This document shows positions 28,700 through 38,194 of a stretch of DNA of 64,000 nt, in pieces. The notes beneath the pieces are model-generated. The model had not been told where the DNA came from and did not search any database. It was given only the letters and a program-made list of their open reading frames with translations. Each line of letters begins with the position of its first letter. Positions within the stretch are counted from its first letter, which is position 1. Source of the DNA: Lacimicrobium sp. SS2-24 (GTDB lineage: Bacteria; Pseudomonadota; Gammaproteobacteria; Enterobacterales; Alteromonadaceae); NCBI RefSeq assembly GCF_002201535.1, contig NZ_NIWW01000010.1, positions 1 to 64,000 of the forward strand. Reading direction: 5' to 3'. Position numbers and translations under genes: made by a program.

Positions 28700-28963
28700 T
28701 TGGCTAACATCAAGTCTGCTAAGAAACGTGCCATCCAGGCCGAAAAACGCCGCCAGCATAATGCCAGCCGTCGCTCAATGACGCGCAGCAGTTTGAAAAA
28801 AGTTCTGGCTGCCATTGCCGCCGGCGATAAAACTGCCGCTCAAAGCGCTTACGCTGCTGCTGTGCCGCTGCTGGATCGTATGGCAACCAAAGGCTTGATC
28901 CATAAAAACAAGGCTGCTCGTCATAAGAGTCGTCTTGCTGCTAAGATCAAAGCCTTAGCCTGA
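28700..28963 (+). CDS. rpsT: 30S ribosomal protein S20
   Basis: Binds the 5' and 3' minor domains of 16S rRNA and assists early 30S assembly. The 87-residue sequence [29 protein letters not shown] is unmistakable, rich in Lys, Arg and Ala. The start codon is TTG at 28700 with GGAG eight bases upstream. E. coli rpsT also uses UUG, which is tied to its autogenous translational control, so this rare start is conserved and not an artefact. Divergent from murJ; followed by a terminator. Confidence 0.97.
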   Translation: MANIKSAKKRAIQAEKRRQHNASRRSMTRSSLKKVLAAIAAGDKTAAQSAYAAAVPLLDRMATKGLIHKNKAARHKSRLAAKIKALA

Positions 28964-28978
28964 TACAGGGTTTCTTCG

Positions 28979-29005
28979 AAAAAAGCGCCGTAAGGCGCTT
29001 TTTTT
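28979..29005 (+). terminator. Rho-independent terminator of rpsT
   Basis: An 11-bp stem AAAAAAGCGCC/GGCGCTTTTTT with a GTAA loop, ending in seven T residues, starts 16 bases after the rpsT stop. Confidence 0.92.
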
Positions 29006-29180
29006 ATGGCTATCACTAAAACTGGGCGCTTCAGACCTTCTGCCTCTGCGAGGGTGATTTGCGCAATCTCGCTATTTTGTGTTTCCTCTACTTTCTTTAA
29101 GTGTTCATGTTTTCAGGGTCATGGATGTCTCTCGATGAAGACGCTGTCACGTTCTTTTACATTTAGACACAGCAGCATAC

Positions 29181-29210
29181 AAGACAGTTAACCTTCCCCT
29201 TTGTTATGAT
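29181..29210 (+). promoter_or_regulatory. Possible promoter of the 101-residue membrane protein gene
   Basis: TATGAT (29205-29210) resembles a -10 box, with a weak AAGACA (29181-29186) 18 bases upstream as -35. If used, transcription would start near 29217, after the first ATG at 29206, and would favour the GTG start at 29248. Confidence 0.4.
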
Positions 29211-29247
29211 GCTTAATCCTAAGTGTTGTGGTCGCGTCAAGGTTCCC

Positions 29248-29553
29248 GTGAAAGCTCATCTTATTAAAATCAGCGCTCTGCTTTTATTCACACTTTTGCT
29301 GGTAGCGATTGTCTTTATACCCATGCCAGAACTGGTGACCTATGAACGTGCCAACATCGTCTCCAAAGGCGTTTATTGGCAAGGTTTGGGCGACTCAGGA
29401 AAACTGCTTGATGCCAAAGCCAGCTTTGTGAAAATTGATAATGACACTGGCTATTTATTTGTCTGCCATGACATGCCCTCGGCAAATACCTGCCAGCAAT
29501 ACCGTATCATTGAGCGCCAGGGTCCCATTGCAGCGCTATCTCATCTGTTCTAG
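29248..29553 (+). CDS. Hypothetical single-pass membrane protein
   Basis: I do not recognise this gene. With the GTG at 29248 (AAGG five bases upstream) it encodes 101 residues: a basic start, one transmembrane or signal-anchor helix (ISALLLFTLLLVAIVFI), then a soluble domain of about 75 residues with two cysteines (FVCHDMPSANTCQQY) that could be disulfide-bonded in the periplasm. An in-frame ATG at 29206 would add 14 residues but overlaps a likely -10 element. It stands between rpsT and the phosphoesterase gene with no overlap. Confidence 0.62.
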   Translation: MKAHLIKISALLLFTLLLVAIVFIPMPELVTYERANIVSKGVYWQGLGDSGKLLDAKASFVKIDNDTGYLFVCHDMPSANTCQQYRIIERQGPIAALSHLF

Positions 29554-29648
29554 TCCATTGCCTGGTGAAAACTGTCATGGCAACTTCAAATACCCGTCAC
29601 GAAAATGTAAGAGAGGCTGGCTAGGGTAAAGCAAAGTTCGTCGCGGGA

Positions 29649-30446
29649 ATGCCCATGACCCAAACAGCACACTACCGGACTCTCTGGCTGTCTGACATCC
29701 ACCTTGGTTACAAGGATTGCAAAGCCGACTACCTGCTTGATTTTCTGGAGTACTGTCGCGCCGACACCCTGTATCTTGTTGGCGATATCGTCGATATGTG
29801 GGCCATGAGTCGACAGTTTATGTGGCCAAAAAGCCACAATCAGCTTTTTCATCGACTACTGAGCCTTTCCCGCGAAGGGACACGGGTCATTTACCTGCCC
29901 GGCAACCATGACGAACCTATCCAGAAATACGACGGCATGGCTTTTGGTGATATTGAGATCCATCGCCAGTATGTCCACACCACCGCAGATGGCCGAAAAC
30001 TGTTGTTGATGCATGGCGACCAGTTTGATCAGGAAGTGTGCTTCGGCCCTCTGCATGCCTGGATAGGGGACAAAGCCTACGATCTGCTGCTCTTTGCCAA
30101 TCGATGGTATAACAAATTGCGCCATGCCATGGGTTATCCCTACTGGTCTCTGGCCGGATTTATTAAAAGCCGGATAAAAGGGGCGAATGATGCCATTGCC
30201 CGCTATCGGGATATTGGTTGTCGCGTCGCAGGCGAGATGGGTATGGACGGCATTGTATGCGGCCATATTCACCATCCGGAGATCCACCAGAAAAAGCGCA
30301 TTGTGTACTGCAACACCGGCGATTGGATTGAGAACTGCTCAGCACTGACAGAGGATCACAACGGAAAGCTGGCGTTAGTGTACTGGACGGCCCGACGCGC
30401 AGAACTGCATCCGTTAAATCAGGCGGACAACCGAAAGGCCGCCTGA
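29649..30446 (+). CDS. UDP-2,3-diacylglucosamine diphosphatase-like metallophosphoesterase
   Basis: A 265-residue calcineurin-like phosphoesterase. All metal-binding blocks are visible: SDIHLG near residue 15, GDIVDMW near 46, GNHDE near 80, LMHGDQFD near 120 and GHIHHPE near 205. The spacing fits the LpxH-related COG2908 group, which removes UMP from UDP-2,3-diacylglucosamine in lipid A synthesis. Many genomes carry a canonical lpxH elsewhere plus this longer paralogue of less certain substrate, so I leave out the symbol. It precedes an ornithine-lipid synthase gene by 84 bases on the same strand, which suggests a role in membrane lipid metabolism. Confidence 0.85.
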   Translation: MPMTQTAHYRTLWLSDIHLGYKDCKADYLLDFLEYCRADTLYLVGDIVDMWAMSRQFMWPKSHNQLFHRLLSLSREGTRVIYLPGNHDEPIQKYDGMAFGDIEIHRQYVHTTADGRKLLLMHGDQFDQEVCFGPLHAWIGDKAYDLLLFANRWYNKLRHAMGYPYWSLAGFIKSRIKGANDAIARYRDIGCRVAGEMGMDGIVCGHIHHPEIHQKKRIVYCNTGDWIENCSALTEDHNGKLALVYWTARRAELHPLNQADNRKAA

Positions 30447-30530
30447 GTCATATTTTCGCCATAAAAGCCTCATCAAATCGTCATTTTTGGGCTCTAGACT
30501 GGTCATCATAATTTCGAGTCGAAGAACCCT

Positions 30531-32237
30531 ATGTTTACCGTTGAAGACGTACTGCAAAAACATTACCCGAAACTGACTCAACACCCCGTCGTTTTTTCTT
30601 CAGCTCGCTTCGTGTTGCGACGCTTATTGCACGAGCGGGAGTTTCAGGAGTTCTCACGAGACTATCCGCACCTATTAGGTCTCGAATTCATCGAACAGGT
30701 GCTGGAGTACTTCGATTTCAGTTATTCGGTGCGCGACAGTGAAAAAGAGCGCATTCCAACACAGGGAAAGCTGGTCATTATCGCCAACCACCCCATCGGT
30801 ACACTGGACGGCCTGGCGCTGATAAAAATGGTTAGTGAGATCCGCAGTGACGTAAAAGTTATTGCCAATGAAATGCTGATGGCGGTCAAGCCCTTACACA
30901 ACATGTTAATACCGGTAAATAACATGCAGGGCGGCACAGGCAGGGAACACTTGAGTAAAATTCAACAACACCTCAGCCATGACGGTGTACTGATTGTCTT
31001 TCCGGCAGGCGAAGTATCCAGATTACGCCCTCAGGGTGTCAGGGATACCCGTTGGCAAAGAGGTTTTCTACGTATTGCCAAAAGTGCCAAAGCCCCTGTC
31101 CTGCCGATTTTTATTGATGGTAAAAATTCCCCCCTGTTCTACGGGGTGTCGATGTTGTACAAACCCATGGCCACCCTGTTACTGGTGGCCGAGATGTTTA
31201 AACAGCGCAAGAAACATCTGCCGATGCGCATCGGCGAAATGATCCCCTTTGAAGCCTATGAGGGATCGCACATTAATCCCAACCAGAAAGTGAAACTGTT
31301 CAAAAAACACCTCTACCGAATTGGTCAGGGCAAAGAGGGTATTTTTGTAACACAGAGGGCCATCGCCTTGCCTGAAGATCGCCGGGAACTGAGCAAAGCC
31401 ATAAAAAACGAATGTGAACTACTCGGCGAGACCGGCGATGGTAAACACATCTATCTGTATCAGTATCAGGGCAGCTCACCCGTATTGCGTGAAATAGGGC
31501 GGTTGCGCGAAGTGGCTTTTCGTGCCGTTGGTGAGGGCAGCAATAAGCGCCGCGATATTGACTGCTATGACAGTCACTACTACCACCTGCTGTTATGGGA
31601 TAAAGACGATCTGGAAATCGTTGGCGCGTATCGCTTCGGTGATGCCAAAAAGCTCGCTCAGAATGCCAGTGGCCCGGGGCTGTATACCGCCAGTCTCTTC
31701 GATTACGGTAAACAAATGGATTACTACTTCGAACAGGGGCTGGAACTGGGACGCAGTTTTGTACAACCCCGGTATTGGGGAAAACGCAGTCTGGACTATC
31801 TCTGGTATGGAATTGGCGCATTTTTAACACGACATCCGCACTATCGCTACCTGTTTGGTTCAGTCAGTATCAGTGGTGCCCTGCCCGCTCCTGCTAAAGA
31901 TCTGCTGGTACAGTTTTACCAACTGTATTTCGCCGGTGAACAGGGCCTCGCCGTCTCTAACCGCCCTTACGCATTACCAGTTGAGCTGCAGAATCAATTT
32001 CACGGTAATGACTACAAAACCGATTTCAGCAGGCTAAAACATCTGCTCGCCAACATGGGTGTCGCGGTACCAACCTTGTACAAACAGTACACCGAAATAT
32101 GCGAACCAGAAGGCGTGAAGTTTCTCAGCTTTGGTGTTGACCCCGACTTCAATGACTGTGTCGACGGATTAGTGCTGGTCGATTTGATGCGCCTAAAGGA
32201 GAAAAAGCGCCAGCGCTACATGCCTCGGGAGTATTAG
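30531..32237 (+). CDS. olsF: Bifunctional ornithine lipid synthase, OlsF-like (acyltransferase plus GNAT-like domain)
   Basis: A 568-residue fusion. The N-terminal part (about residues 60-260) is a PlsC-type O-acyltransferase with the NHPIGTLDG (HX4D) motif and FPAGEVSR. The C-terminal part (about 290-560) is an OlsB-like N-acyltransferase of the hemolysin/GNAT group (LREIGRLREVAFRAVGEG, YLWYGIGAFLTRHPHYRYLFGSVSISG). This order matches OlsF, reported to make ornithine lipids in two steps: N-acylation of ornithine with a 3-hydroxy fatty acid, then O-acylation. Product and substrate here are inferred. Ornithine lipids would give the cell phosphate-free membrane lipids, useful under phosphorus limitation. 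Confidence 0.85.
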   Translation: MFTVEDVLQKHYPKLTQHPVVFSSARFVLRRLLHEREFQEFSRDYPHLLGLEFIEQVLEYFDFSYSVRDSEKERIPTQGKLVIIANHPIGTLDGLALIKMVSEIRSDVKVIANEMLMAVKPLHNMLIPVNNMQGGTGREHLSKIQQHLSHDGVLIVFPAGEVSRLRPQGVRDTRWQRGFLRIAKSAKAPVLPIFIDGKNSPLFYGVSMLYKPMATLLLVAEMFKQRKKHLPMRIGEMIPFEAYEGSHINPNQKVKLFKKHLYRIGQGKEGIFVTQRAIALPEDRRELSKAIKNECELLGETGDGKHIYLYQYQGSSPVLREIGRLREVAFRAVGEGSNKRRDIDCYDSHYYHLLLWDKDDLEIVGAYRFGDAKKLAQNASGPGLYTASLFDYGKQMDYYFEQGLELGRSFVQPRYWGKRSLDYLWYGIGAFLTRHPHYRYLFGSVSISGALPAPAKDLLVQFYQLYFAGEQGLAVSNRPYALPVELQNQFHGNDYKTDFSRLKHLLANMGVAVPTLYKQYTEICEPEGVKFLSFGVDPDFNDCVDGLVLVDLMRLKEKKRQRYMPREY

Positions 32238-32353
32238 TCCATCAGTCAAGCAGCGGACGGGCCGGTACGGCGATGCCATTATCTACCCTGTGCCCACTCT
32301 AAAAGTGCATGATGAAACACTTCTGTGTTTACTGCGCCCATTCCCACTCACCT

Positions 32354-33520
32354 TTAACCACCCACTTTATGCAACAGACTGGTGTAGATTTCCTCCAGCA
32401 GGCAAATATCCTGTAACGCTACCCACTCATTGGCCTGATGAATACTGGCGTTTGGTACACCTAGTTCAATCACCTGCGTGTGCTCGCTGGCAAAGAAGCG
32501 CCCGTCAGAGGTGCCACCTGATGTGGACAATACCGGGAAAGCCCCGGTATGTTCATATATGGCCTGCTCCGCATAACCGATGAGACTGCAGGCCGATTCC
32601 ACCGAAGTAAAGTAAGGTTCGCACGGACGCTCCCACGACAAACTAAAGTCATCAGTTTCGGTTGCCACCGCCGCTTCAATAAGCCCCTGCAGTGTTTTTT
32701 GGGTAAAGCGGTGACTGTAACGAAGGTTGAAACAGATAGTGCACTGAGACGGAACAATATTGTCAGTAAAGTTGCCCGAGTCGATATGGGTCACTTGCAG
32801 GCTGGTACCGGGAAAATCGTCGCTACCCTCATCCCAGTTAATGGATGTCAGGGCACCGAGTACACTGTTCATTTTGTGAATCGCGTTGTCTGCATATTGA
32901 GGGTAAGCCACATGTCCCTGGCGACCGAAGACCTTTAGTCGTGCTGAAATCGCGCCGCGGCGTCCGGTTTTTATCGTATCCCCTGTAAACCGGCGTGCTG
33001 TGGGCTCGCCTACCACACAGTAGTCGGGTTGCACGCCTTGCTCATGCAAATGCTGCCGGATACGTTTGGAGCCATGCTCTGCCTCGCCTTCTTCGTCACT
33101 GGTGATAAGCCAGAGCAGATTGCAATCCGGTGAGGGGTTATGTGTGAGAAACCGCTCCGTGGCTGCAAGCATTGCGCCGATACCGGTTTTCATGTCCGCG
33201 GCACCGCGCCCTATCAGACGTTCTCCACGCACAGTGGCAGCAAAAGGATCCTCATGCCACTGCTCTGGATTACCGGCAGGTACCACATCCGTATGTCCGG
33301 CAAATGCCAGGGTTTTGCCGTTATGCCCGAAGCGGGCAATGAGGTTACTCACTCCCTGATGATGGTCAAACTGACACGTAAACCCCATATTGGTGAGCTT
33401 TTCAGCCAACCATCGCTGACATCCTGCGTCATTCGGGGTCACTGAAGGTTGTTGCATGAGATAGCGGCTGTACTCAATACTGCGGGCAGACCGGTTAAAA
33501 ATGTGTTTTGGTGCAGACAT
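32354..33520 (-). CDS. dapE: Succinyl-diaminopimelate desuccinylase
   Basis: Zinc metallopeptidase-fold enzyme that removes succinate from N-succinyl-LL-diaminopimelate in the lysine/peptidoglycan DAP pathway. The 388-residue protein shows the metal ligands in order: GHTDVVP, GRGAADMK, DEEGEAEHGS, VGEPT and the C-terminal ASIHQANE. It also has QGHVAYPQYADN of the dimerisation domain and STSGGTSDGRF. The ATG at 33520 gives about ten extra residues compared with E. coli. No ribosome-binding site is evident, so the exact start is uncertain; an ATG at 33553 is an alternative. Confidence 0.94.
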   Translation of the reverse strand: MSAPKHIFNRSARSIEYSRYLMQQPSVTPNDAGCQRWLAEKLTNMGFTCQFDHHQGVSNLIARFGHNGKTLAFAGHTDVVPAGNPEQWHEDPFAATVRGERLIGRGAADMKTGIGAMLAATERFLTHNPSPDCNLLWLITSDEEGEAEHGSKRIRQHLHEQGVQPDYCVVGEPTARRFTGDTIKTGRRGAISARLKVFGRQGHVAYPQYADNAIHKMNSVLGALTSINWDEGSDDFPGTSLQVTHIDSGNFTDNIVPSQCTICFNLRYSHRFTQKTLQGLIEAAVATETDDFSLSWERPCEPYFTSVESACSLIGYAEQAIYEHTGAFPVLSTSGGTSDGRFFASEHTQVIELGVPNASIHQANEWVALQDICLLEEIYTSLLHKVGG

Positions 33521-33664
33521 AAGGAGCGTTACGGTCGGTAAAGGGTATTCCATTAAATAAAGTCTTCGTGACACTGACATGGCAAAAAAAAGACAGCACG
33601 ATGACATTGGTAATCATCTAAAGACTGAAATAGAATCAGGGTGTTATCAAAAATGTAGGGAAGA

Positions 33665-33841
33665 GTGTTGCTCAGATTATTGTTTCTCATACCCGCGGTT
33701 TTATGCCTGATATGGTATCTGTACCTTCGTCATCAGGGCTACAGCCTCAAACAAGGTAAACAGGGGTTCATTTATATCCTGATGTTCTCAGCGGTGATTG
33801 CCGCCTTCTACACACTGATGCTGTGGCTGACTAATCTGTAA
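33665..33841 (+). CDS. Small hypothetical two-helix membrane protein
   Basis: A 58-residue ORF starting at GTG (33665), or TTG one codon later, with AGGGAA just upstream. It encodes two hydrophobic helices (RLLFLIPAVLCLIWYLYLR and GFIYILMFSAVIAAFYTLMLWL) joined by a polar loop HQGYSLKQGKQ. This clean helix-loop-helix pattern and the terminator downstream support a real gene, although I cannot assign a family. It is divergent from dapE. It uses no ATG, so standard length filters miss it. Confidence 0.65.
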   Translation: MLLRLLFLIPAVLCLIWYLYLRHQGYSLKQGKQGFIYILMFSAVIAAFYTLMLWLTNL

Positions 33842-33950
33842 CCGCCAGGCTCATGGCCCCTTTGGGCCACTGATTTTATCTGTGTCGATTATAGCGACCA
33901 GGATTAATGCGCCGAACACGCAATCCGTAAACATCATCACCGCAAACGAA

Positions 33951-33979
33951 AAAGCCAGTCAGCTAATCTGACTGGCTTT
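33951..33979. terminator. Bidirectional terminator between the small membrane gene and the M16 protease
   Basis: A 12-bp perfect stem AAAGCCAGTCAG/CTGACTGGCTTT with a five-base loop lies 35 bases beyond the protease stop on the minus strand and 110 bases after the small gene on the plus strand. Confidence 0.8.
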
Positions 33980-34013
33980 ACGTTGCCTGGCATAAAGGCC
34001 AGTGTTTGTAAGA

Positions 34014-36872
34014 TTACAGACGTTCGCCCTCGCGATTAAGCAAAACCGGATCTGTCTGGGTAAAGGCTTTAACTTTTGGTAACTGCGTCTTCGCGTCCCC
34101 TACCACGATATAATGCATTTGCTGCTCTTCGCCATATTGCCTGAATACTGCCAGCGCTTGCTCCAGTGTCAGGGCCTGCAACGTCTGCTGATCCTGTTCC
34201 AGATAATCCAGCGGTAGCTCCAGACGATCAATGTCATACATCATGCGTACCAGATCACCGGTGGTTTCAAAGCGTAATGCGTTGCGCTTGAGCATCAGGT
34301 TCTTAGTGTCATCCAGATCTTTTTGAGTATAGGTCTCGTCATACTCACCGATGAGCTGTCGGAATAATTCGAGAGACTCCAGGGTAACATTGGCACGCAC
34401 CTGTGACTGGGCAACAAAAGGCGCCACATAATTACGCCGTGAAATACCGCTATAGGCACCGTATGTGTAGCCTTTTTCGATGCGCAATGTCTGGAATAAA
34501 CGGGCGCTTGAGCCACCACCGAGACGATTCTGGGCGATATAGAAAGGATAATAATCAGGGTGTTTGCCCTGCATGGCGGGCTTACCTGCCATGATCACAG
34601 ACTGTTTTGCATCCGGGATATCAATAAAAAAGACTTGTGCGTCCTCGATTGGCGCGACATCGGGGAGTTCAGGGATCTCAACAGTCTCTCCCTGCCAATG
34701 ATTTACCAGCGGTTGCACGGCTTTTTTCACCTCTGACGGGGTGATATCGCCAACCACATGGAGTGAGGTATTTTTCGGACTAAGGTTTTTCGCGTAGTAG
34801 GACTTCATGTCGTCCAACGTGAGTTGGCTAACCGTTTCCTCAGTGCCGGCTGTCGGCAGCCCCGCTCGATGTTCCGTACCGTAAAGCTGACGATAGAATG
34901 CAGCACTGGCAACGCTGGAGGGATTCGCTTTGCTTTGTTGGATAAGATTCAGCCTTCTGGCTTTGAGTCGCTCAAATTCTGCTTCGTCAAAGCGCGGCGT
35001 GAGCAGCATCTCGGTCACCAAGTCCATGGTCTGTTCAAAATTCCGGACCAGCGTCGTACCGGTGATCATCACTGATTCAAAACCGCCATTCACCGAGATC
35101 GAAGCCCCAAGCAAACCAATGGCATCTTCAAGTTGTTCTGGTGTTTTACTCGCCGTCCCCTCATTCATTAATTCCCCAAGCAAATTCACCTGTCCCAGCT
35201 TGTTTTTAGCTTCAAGCACCGCTCCGCCTTCGATACGCAGGATGAATTCAACAATGGGTAATTCATTGTGCGGCAAATGGTACAGGGTCATGCCATTTTC
35301 CAGCTTGCTGCGGTCAATTTCTGGCATGCTAATGACAGGCGCTTCACTCAAGGGTGGCTCAGACCGGTCGTGACGGGTTGGTGTTTTGGCGTACTCAGCT
35401 TCGCTGTCAGAGTCGAAGTCTTGCTCCGCTCCCTCGACAATTTCTTCTTCCACCACATTCGCCTTTATCGCGCCATCAACAATGAGATCAGGTTCACTAT
35501 GGGGAACAAAGCTGGTCAGGACATAGGGTTTATCTTTAATATACTGACGATAAACGCGCATAACATCATCCCGGGTTACCGCTTTAATGCGGCGGATGTC
35601 CTCGGTGATAAATCCGGGATCGCCAGCAAACTCCTCATAAATACCCAGCTGAAACGCTTTATTCAGATTACTGGCAATGCCCCGGTAGAAACGGGTCTCC
35701 TGCCGGGCTTTGATGCGCTTGAGATCATTATCACTGAAACCCTCTTGTTCAAATGTGTTCAGCGCCTCGTCAATAGCTGTTTTAACCTCATCAAGATCCT
35801 GACTGGCATTTGCACGCACGCGTATTGTAAACGTACCTGCTAATTCGCTGCTGTCCTGAGAGGAGGATACACCCGGTGCCAGCTTGCCTTCTTCGACGAT
35901 TGCCTTGTACAAAGGGGCACGCTTTCCATAACTCAGAATTTCCCCCAATACCGACAAGGCATAACTGTCAGGATGAAAATCTTCCACCGTGGGTAAGGTC
36001 ATGCGCAGTTCCGGTACCCTGGCAAAATTATCCAGATGATAGAGGCTCTTGCTGTCGTCCAGTCTTACCGGCATTGGTGGCATATCAGGCACAGGCTCAG
36101 CGGCTTTGATTTCACCGAACCAGGTTTTTACCATCTCTTTGGTTTCAGCAATATCGATATCACCGGCGATCACCAGCGTCGCATTCGACGGCCCATAATA
36201 CTGGTGATAGAACTCCTTTACATCGCCCAGCGTCGCAGCCTGAAGATCTTCAAGCTCACCGATAACTGTCCAGCTATACGGGTGCCCATCGGGATACAGA
36301 TTCTTACGAATGACATGATCTGTATGACCATAGGGACGGTTATCAACCCGTTGGCGTTTTTCATTTTTGACAACCTGCTTTTCACGTTCCAGCGCACCTT
36401 CAGTCACGGTGTTGATCATGTAACCGAGTCTATCTGAATCGATCCACATGACTTTTTCAAACGCATCTTTTGGTACCACCTCATAATAGATGGTGGCATC
36501 CGACCAGGTGCCCCCATTTCGCACTCCACCCAGCTCCTCAATCATCTTACGGTTAGCGCCCTGGGGAACATTCTCTGAGTCATTGAAAGCCATGTGCTCA
36601 AAGAAATGAGCAAAGCCGGTACGTCCGGGCTTTTCACGACTGGAGCCGACATGTACAAGCGTTGATACGGCAACCAATGGGTCAGAGTTATCCTGATGGA
36701 GAATGACGGTTAATCCGTTTTCCAGCTGATATTTATGATAATCCAGCGACAGCGCCTGTTCGGGTGCTTGTGAAGATGATGATTGACTTGCAACCGGTTG
36801 TTCGTGGGAGCCATGCTGACAGCCGAATAAACCCAGACTGAGGGCAGCAATAGCGAACCATGTTGATTTCAT
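34014..36872 (-). CDS. M16 family zinc metalloprotease, lipoprotein
   Basis: A 952-residue two-domain insulinase/pitrilysin-type protease. The inverted zinc motif HFFEH lies in FAHFFEHMAFNDSENVPQG near residue 90, with the distal ligand Glu expected in the REKQVVKNEK segment. The C-terminal half is the inactive homologous repeat. The signal peptide ends LSLGLFGCQHG, a lipobox with Cys18, so it should be anchored in the envelope and degrade peptides in the periplasm. An acidic linker (DFDSDSEAEY) joins the halves. Regulated presumably alone; terminators flank it. Confidence 0.93.
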   Translation of the reverse strand: MKSTWFAIAALSLGLFGCQHGSHEQPVASQSSSSQAPEQALSLDYHKYQLENGLTVILHQDNSDPLVAVSTLVHVGSSREKPGRTGFAHFFEHMAFNDSENVPQGANRKMIEELGGVRNGGTWSDATIYYEVVPKDAFEKVMWIDSDRLGYMINTVTEGALEREKQVVKNEKRQRVDNRPYGHTDHVIRKNLYPDGHPYSWTVIGELEDLQAATLGDVKEFYHQYYGPSNATLVIAGDIDIAETKEMVKTWFGEIKAAEPVPDMPPMPVRLDDSKSLYHLDNFARVPELRMTLPTVEDFHPDSYALSVLGEILSYGKRAPLYKAIVEEGKLAPGVSSSQDSSELAGTFTIRVRANASQDLDEVKTAIDEALNTFEQEGFSDNDLKRIKARQETRFYRGIASNLNKAFQLGIYEEFAGDPGFITEDIRRIKAVTRDDVMRVYRQYIKDKPYVLTSFVPHSEPDLIVDGAIKANVVEEEIVEGAEQDFDSDSEAEYAKTPTRHDRSEPPLSEAPVISMPEIDRSKLENGMTLYHLPHNELPIVEFILRIEGGAVLEAKNKLGQVNLLGELMNEGTASKTPEQLEDAIGLLGASISVNGGFESVMITGTTLVRNFEQTMDLVTEMLLTPRFDEAEFERLKARRLNLIQQSKANPSSVASAAFYRQLYGTEHRAGLPTAGTEETVSQLTLDDMKSYYAKNLSPKNTSLHVVGDITPSEVKKAVQPLVNHWQGETVEIPELPDVAPIEDAQVFFIDIPDAKQSVIMAGKPAMQGKHPDYYPFYIAQNRLGGGSSARLFQTLRIEKGYTYGAYSGISRRNYVAPFVAQSQVRANVTLESLELFRQLIGEYDETYTQKDLDDTKNLMLKRNALRFETTGDLVRMMYDIDRLELPLDYLEQDQQTLQALTLEQALAVFRQYGEEQQMHYIVVGDAKTQLPKVKAFTQTDPVLLNREGERL

Positions 36873-36988
36873 GAAAAGTTTCCTTGTTGTTATTTATCGT
36901 TCCTGCTTGTGTTCGGATTGTATCCGATGAATACCTTAATGGGCGAAACAGCCTCTGTCTAGCGGAGCTCTCTTTGCATTCAGAAAAC

Positions 36989-37020
36989 AAAAAGCCAGCC
37001 GCAATACGGGCTGGCTTTTT
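36989..37020 (-). terminator. Rho-independent terminator of oadGAB
   Basis: A 12-bp stem AAAAAGCCAGCC/GGCTGGCTTTTT with an eight-base loop lies 36 bases past the oadB stop and ends in a T run on the minus strand. Confidence 0.9.
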
Positions 37021-37055
37021 CAGGCTTTCTGGCAATAGCGGTGCTTTGTTTGAGA

Positions 37056-38186
37056 TTAACCTACCAGTGCCAGCAAAATGCCGGCGGCAACCGCAGAGCC
37101 CAGAACTCCGGCTACATTGGGCCCCATCGCATGCATCAACAGGAAGTTATGGGGATTAGCCTCCAGGCCCACCTTATTCACCACCCGGGCCGCCATGGGC
37201 ACCGCAGACACGCCTGCAGCACCAATCAACGGATTGACTTTACCGCCGCTGAGACGGTTCATTAATTTTGCCATCAATACGCCTGCTGCGGTTCCAATGG
37301 CAAACGCCACCGCGCCCAGCAGCAAAATTCCCAGAGTTTCAAGAGTAAGAAACTTATCCGCAGACAATTTCGACCCTACCGCCAGCCCCAGAAAAATGGT
37401 CACGATGTTGATCAGCTCGTTTTGTGCTGTTTTGCTCAAGCGGTCAACGACACCACATTCACGCATCAAATTACCCAGACAAAACATCCCCACCAACGGG
37501 GTGGCTGTTGGCAACACCATAATGGTCAATATCAGTACCGCTAAAGGAAAGAGTACTTTTTCCTTTTTGGAGACGGTACGTAACTGCTCCATGGTGATCT
37601 CTCGCTCTGCCTGCGTCGTCAGCGCTTTCATAATGGGTGGCTGGATAATGGGCACCAGGGCCATATAAGAATAGGCTGCCACCGCCACAGCACCCAATAA
37701 TTCCGGGGCAAGCTGTGACGACAGGAATATGGCGGTAGGGCCATCGGCACCACCAATAATCGCAATCGCGGAGGCCTCTTTCAGCGTAAAGGCAAAGCCG
37801 GGAACAGCGTTGAGCAGAATCGCACCAAATAAGGTTGCAAATATACCGAACTGCGCTGCAGCCCCTAGCAGAAGCATGCGAGGATTCGCGATCAGGGCAC
37901 CGAAGTCTGTCATTGCCCCTACACCCATAAAAATCAGCAGAGGGAAAATACCGGTATCCACCCCCACGGCATAGATGTAGTACAACATGCCACCGGGATC
38001 ATTAAAGCCCGCCAGAGGTATATTAGCCAGCAGTGCACCAAAACCAATTGGCAATAACAGCAGGGGCTCAAACTTTCTGACGATGGCGAGGTACAACAGC
38101 ACCAGGCCAACCAACATCATCACCAATTGGCCCAGTTCAAAATTCGCCAAAGAAGTGGACTGCCAGAGTATCTGTAACTTCTCCAT
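37056..38186 (-). CDS. oadB: Oxaloacetate decarboxylase Na+ pump, beta subunit
   Basis: Membrane subunit that decarboxylates carboxybiotin and exports Na+ across the inner membrane. The 376-residue protein has about nine to eleven transmembrane helices and the family signature [21 protein letters not shown], whose Asp is essential for Na+ transport in characterised homologues. It follows oadA by 8 bases and ends the oadGAB operon. Confidence 0.95.
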   Translation of the reverse strand: MEKLQILWQSTSLANFELGQLVMMLVGLVLLYLAIVRKFEPLLLLPIGFGALLANIPLAGFNDPGGMLYYIYAVGVDTGIFPLLIFMGVGAMTDFGALIANPRMLLLGAAAQFGIFATLFGAILLNAVPGFAFTLKEASAIAIIGGADGPTAIFLSSQLAPELLGAVAVAAYSYMALVPIIQPPIMKALTTQAEREITMEQLRTVSKKEKVLFPLAVLILTIMVLPTATPLVGMFCLGNLMRECGVVDRLSKTAQNELINIVTIFLGLAVGSKLSADKFLTLETLGILLLGAVAFAIGTAAGVLMAKLMNRLSGGKVNPLIGAAGVSAVPMAARVVNKVGLEANPHNFLLMHAMGPNVAGVLGSAVAAGILLALVG

Positions 38187-38194
38187 GGTCGCGG

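Noticed and set aside
29006-29191. 61-residue ORF directly after the rpsT terminator
   Set aside because: Starts within the terminator T tract, has no ribosome-binding site and a low-complexity Ser/Phe/Cys composition.
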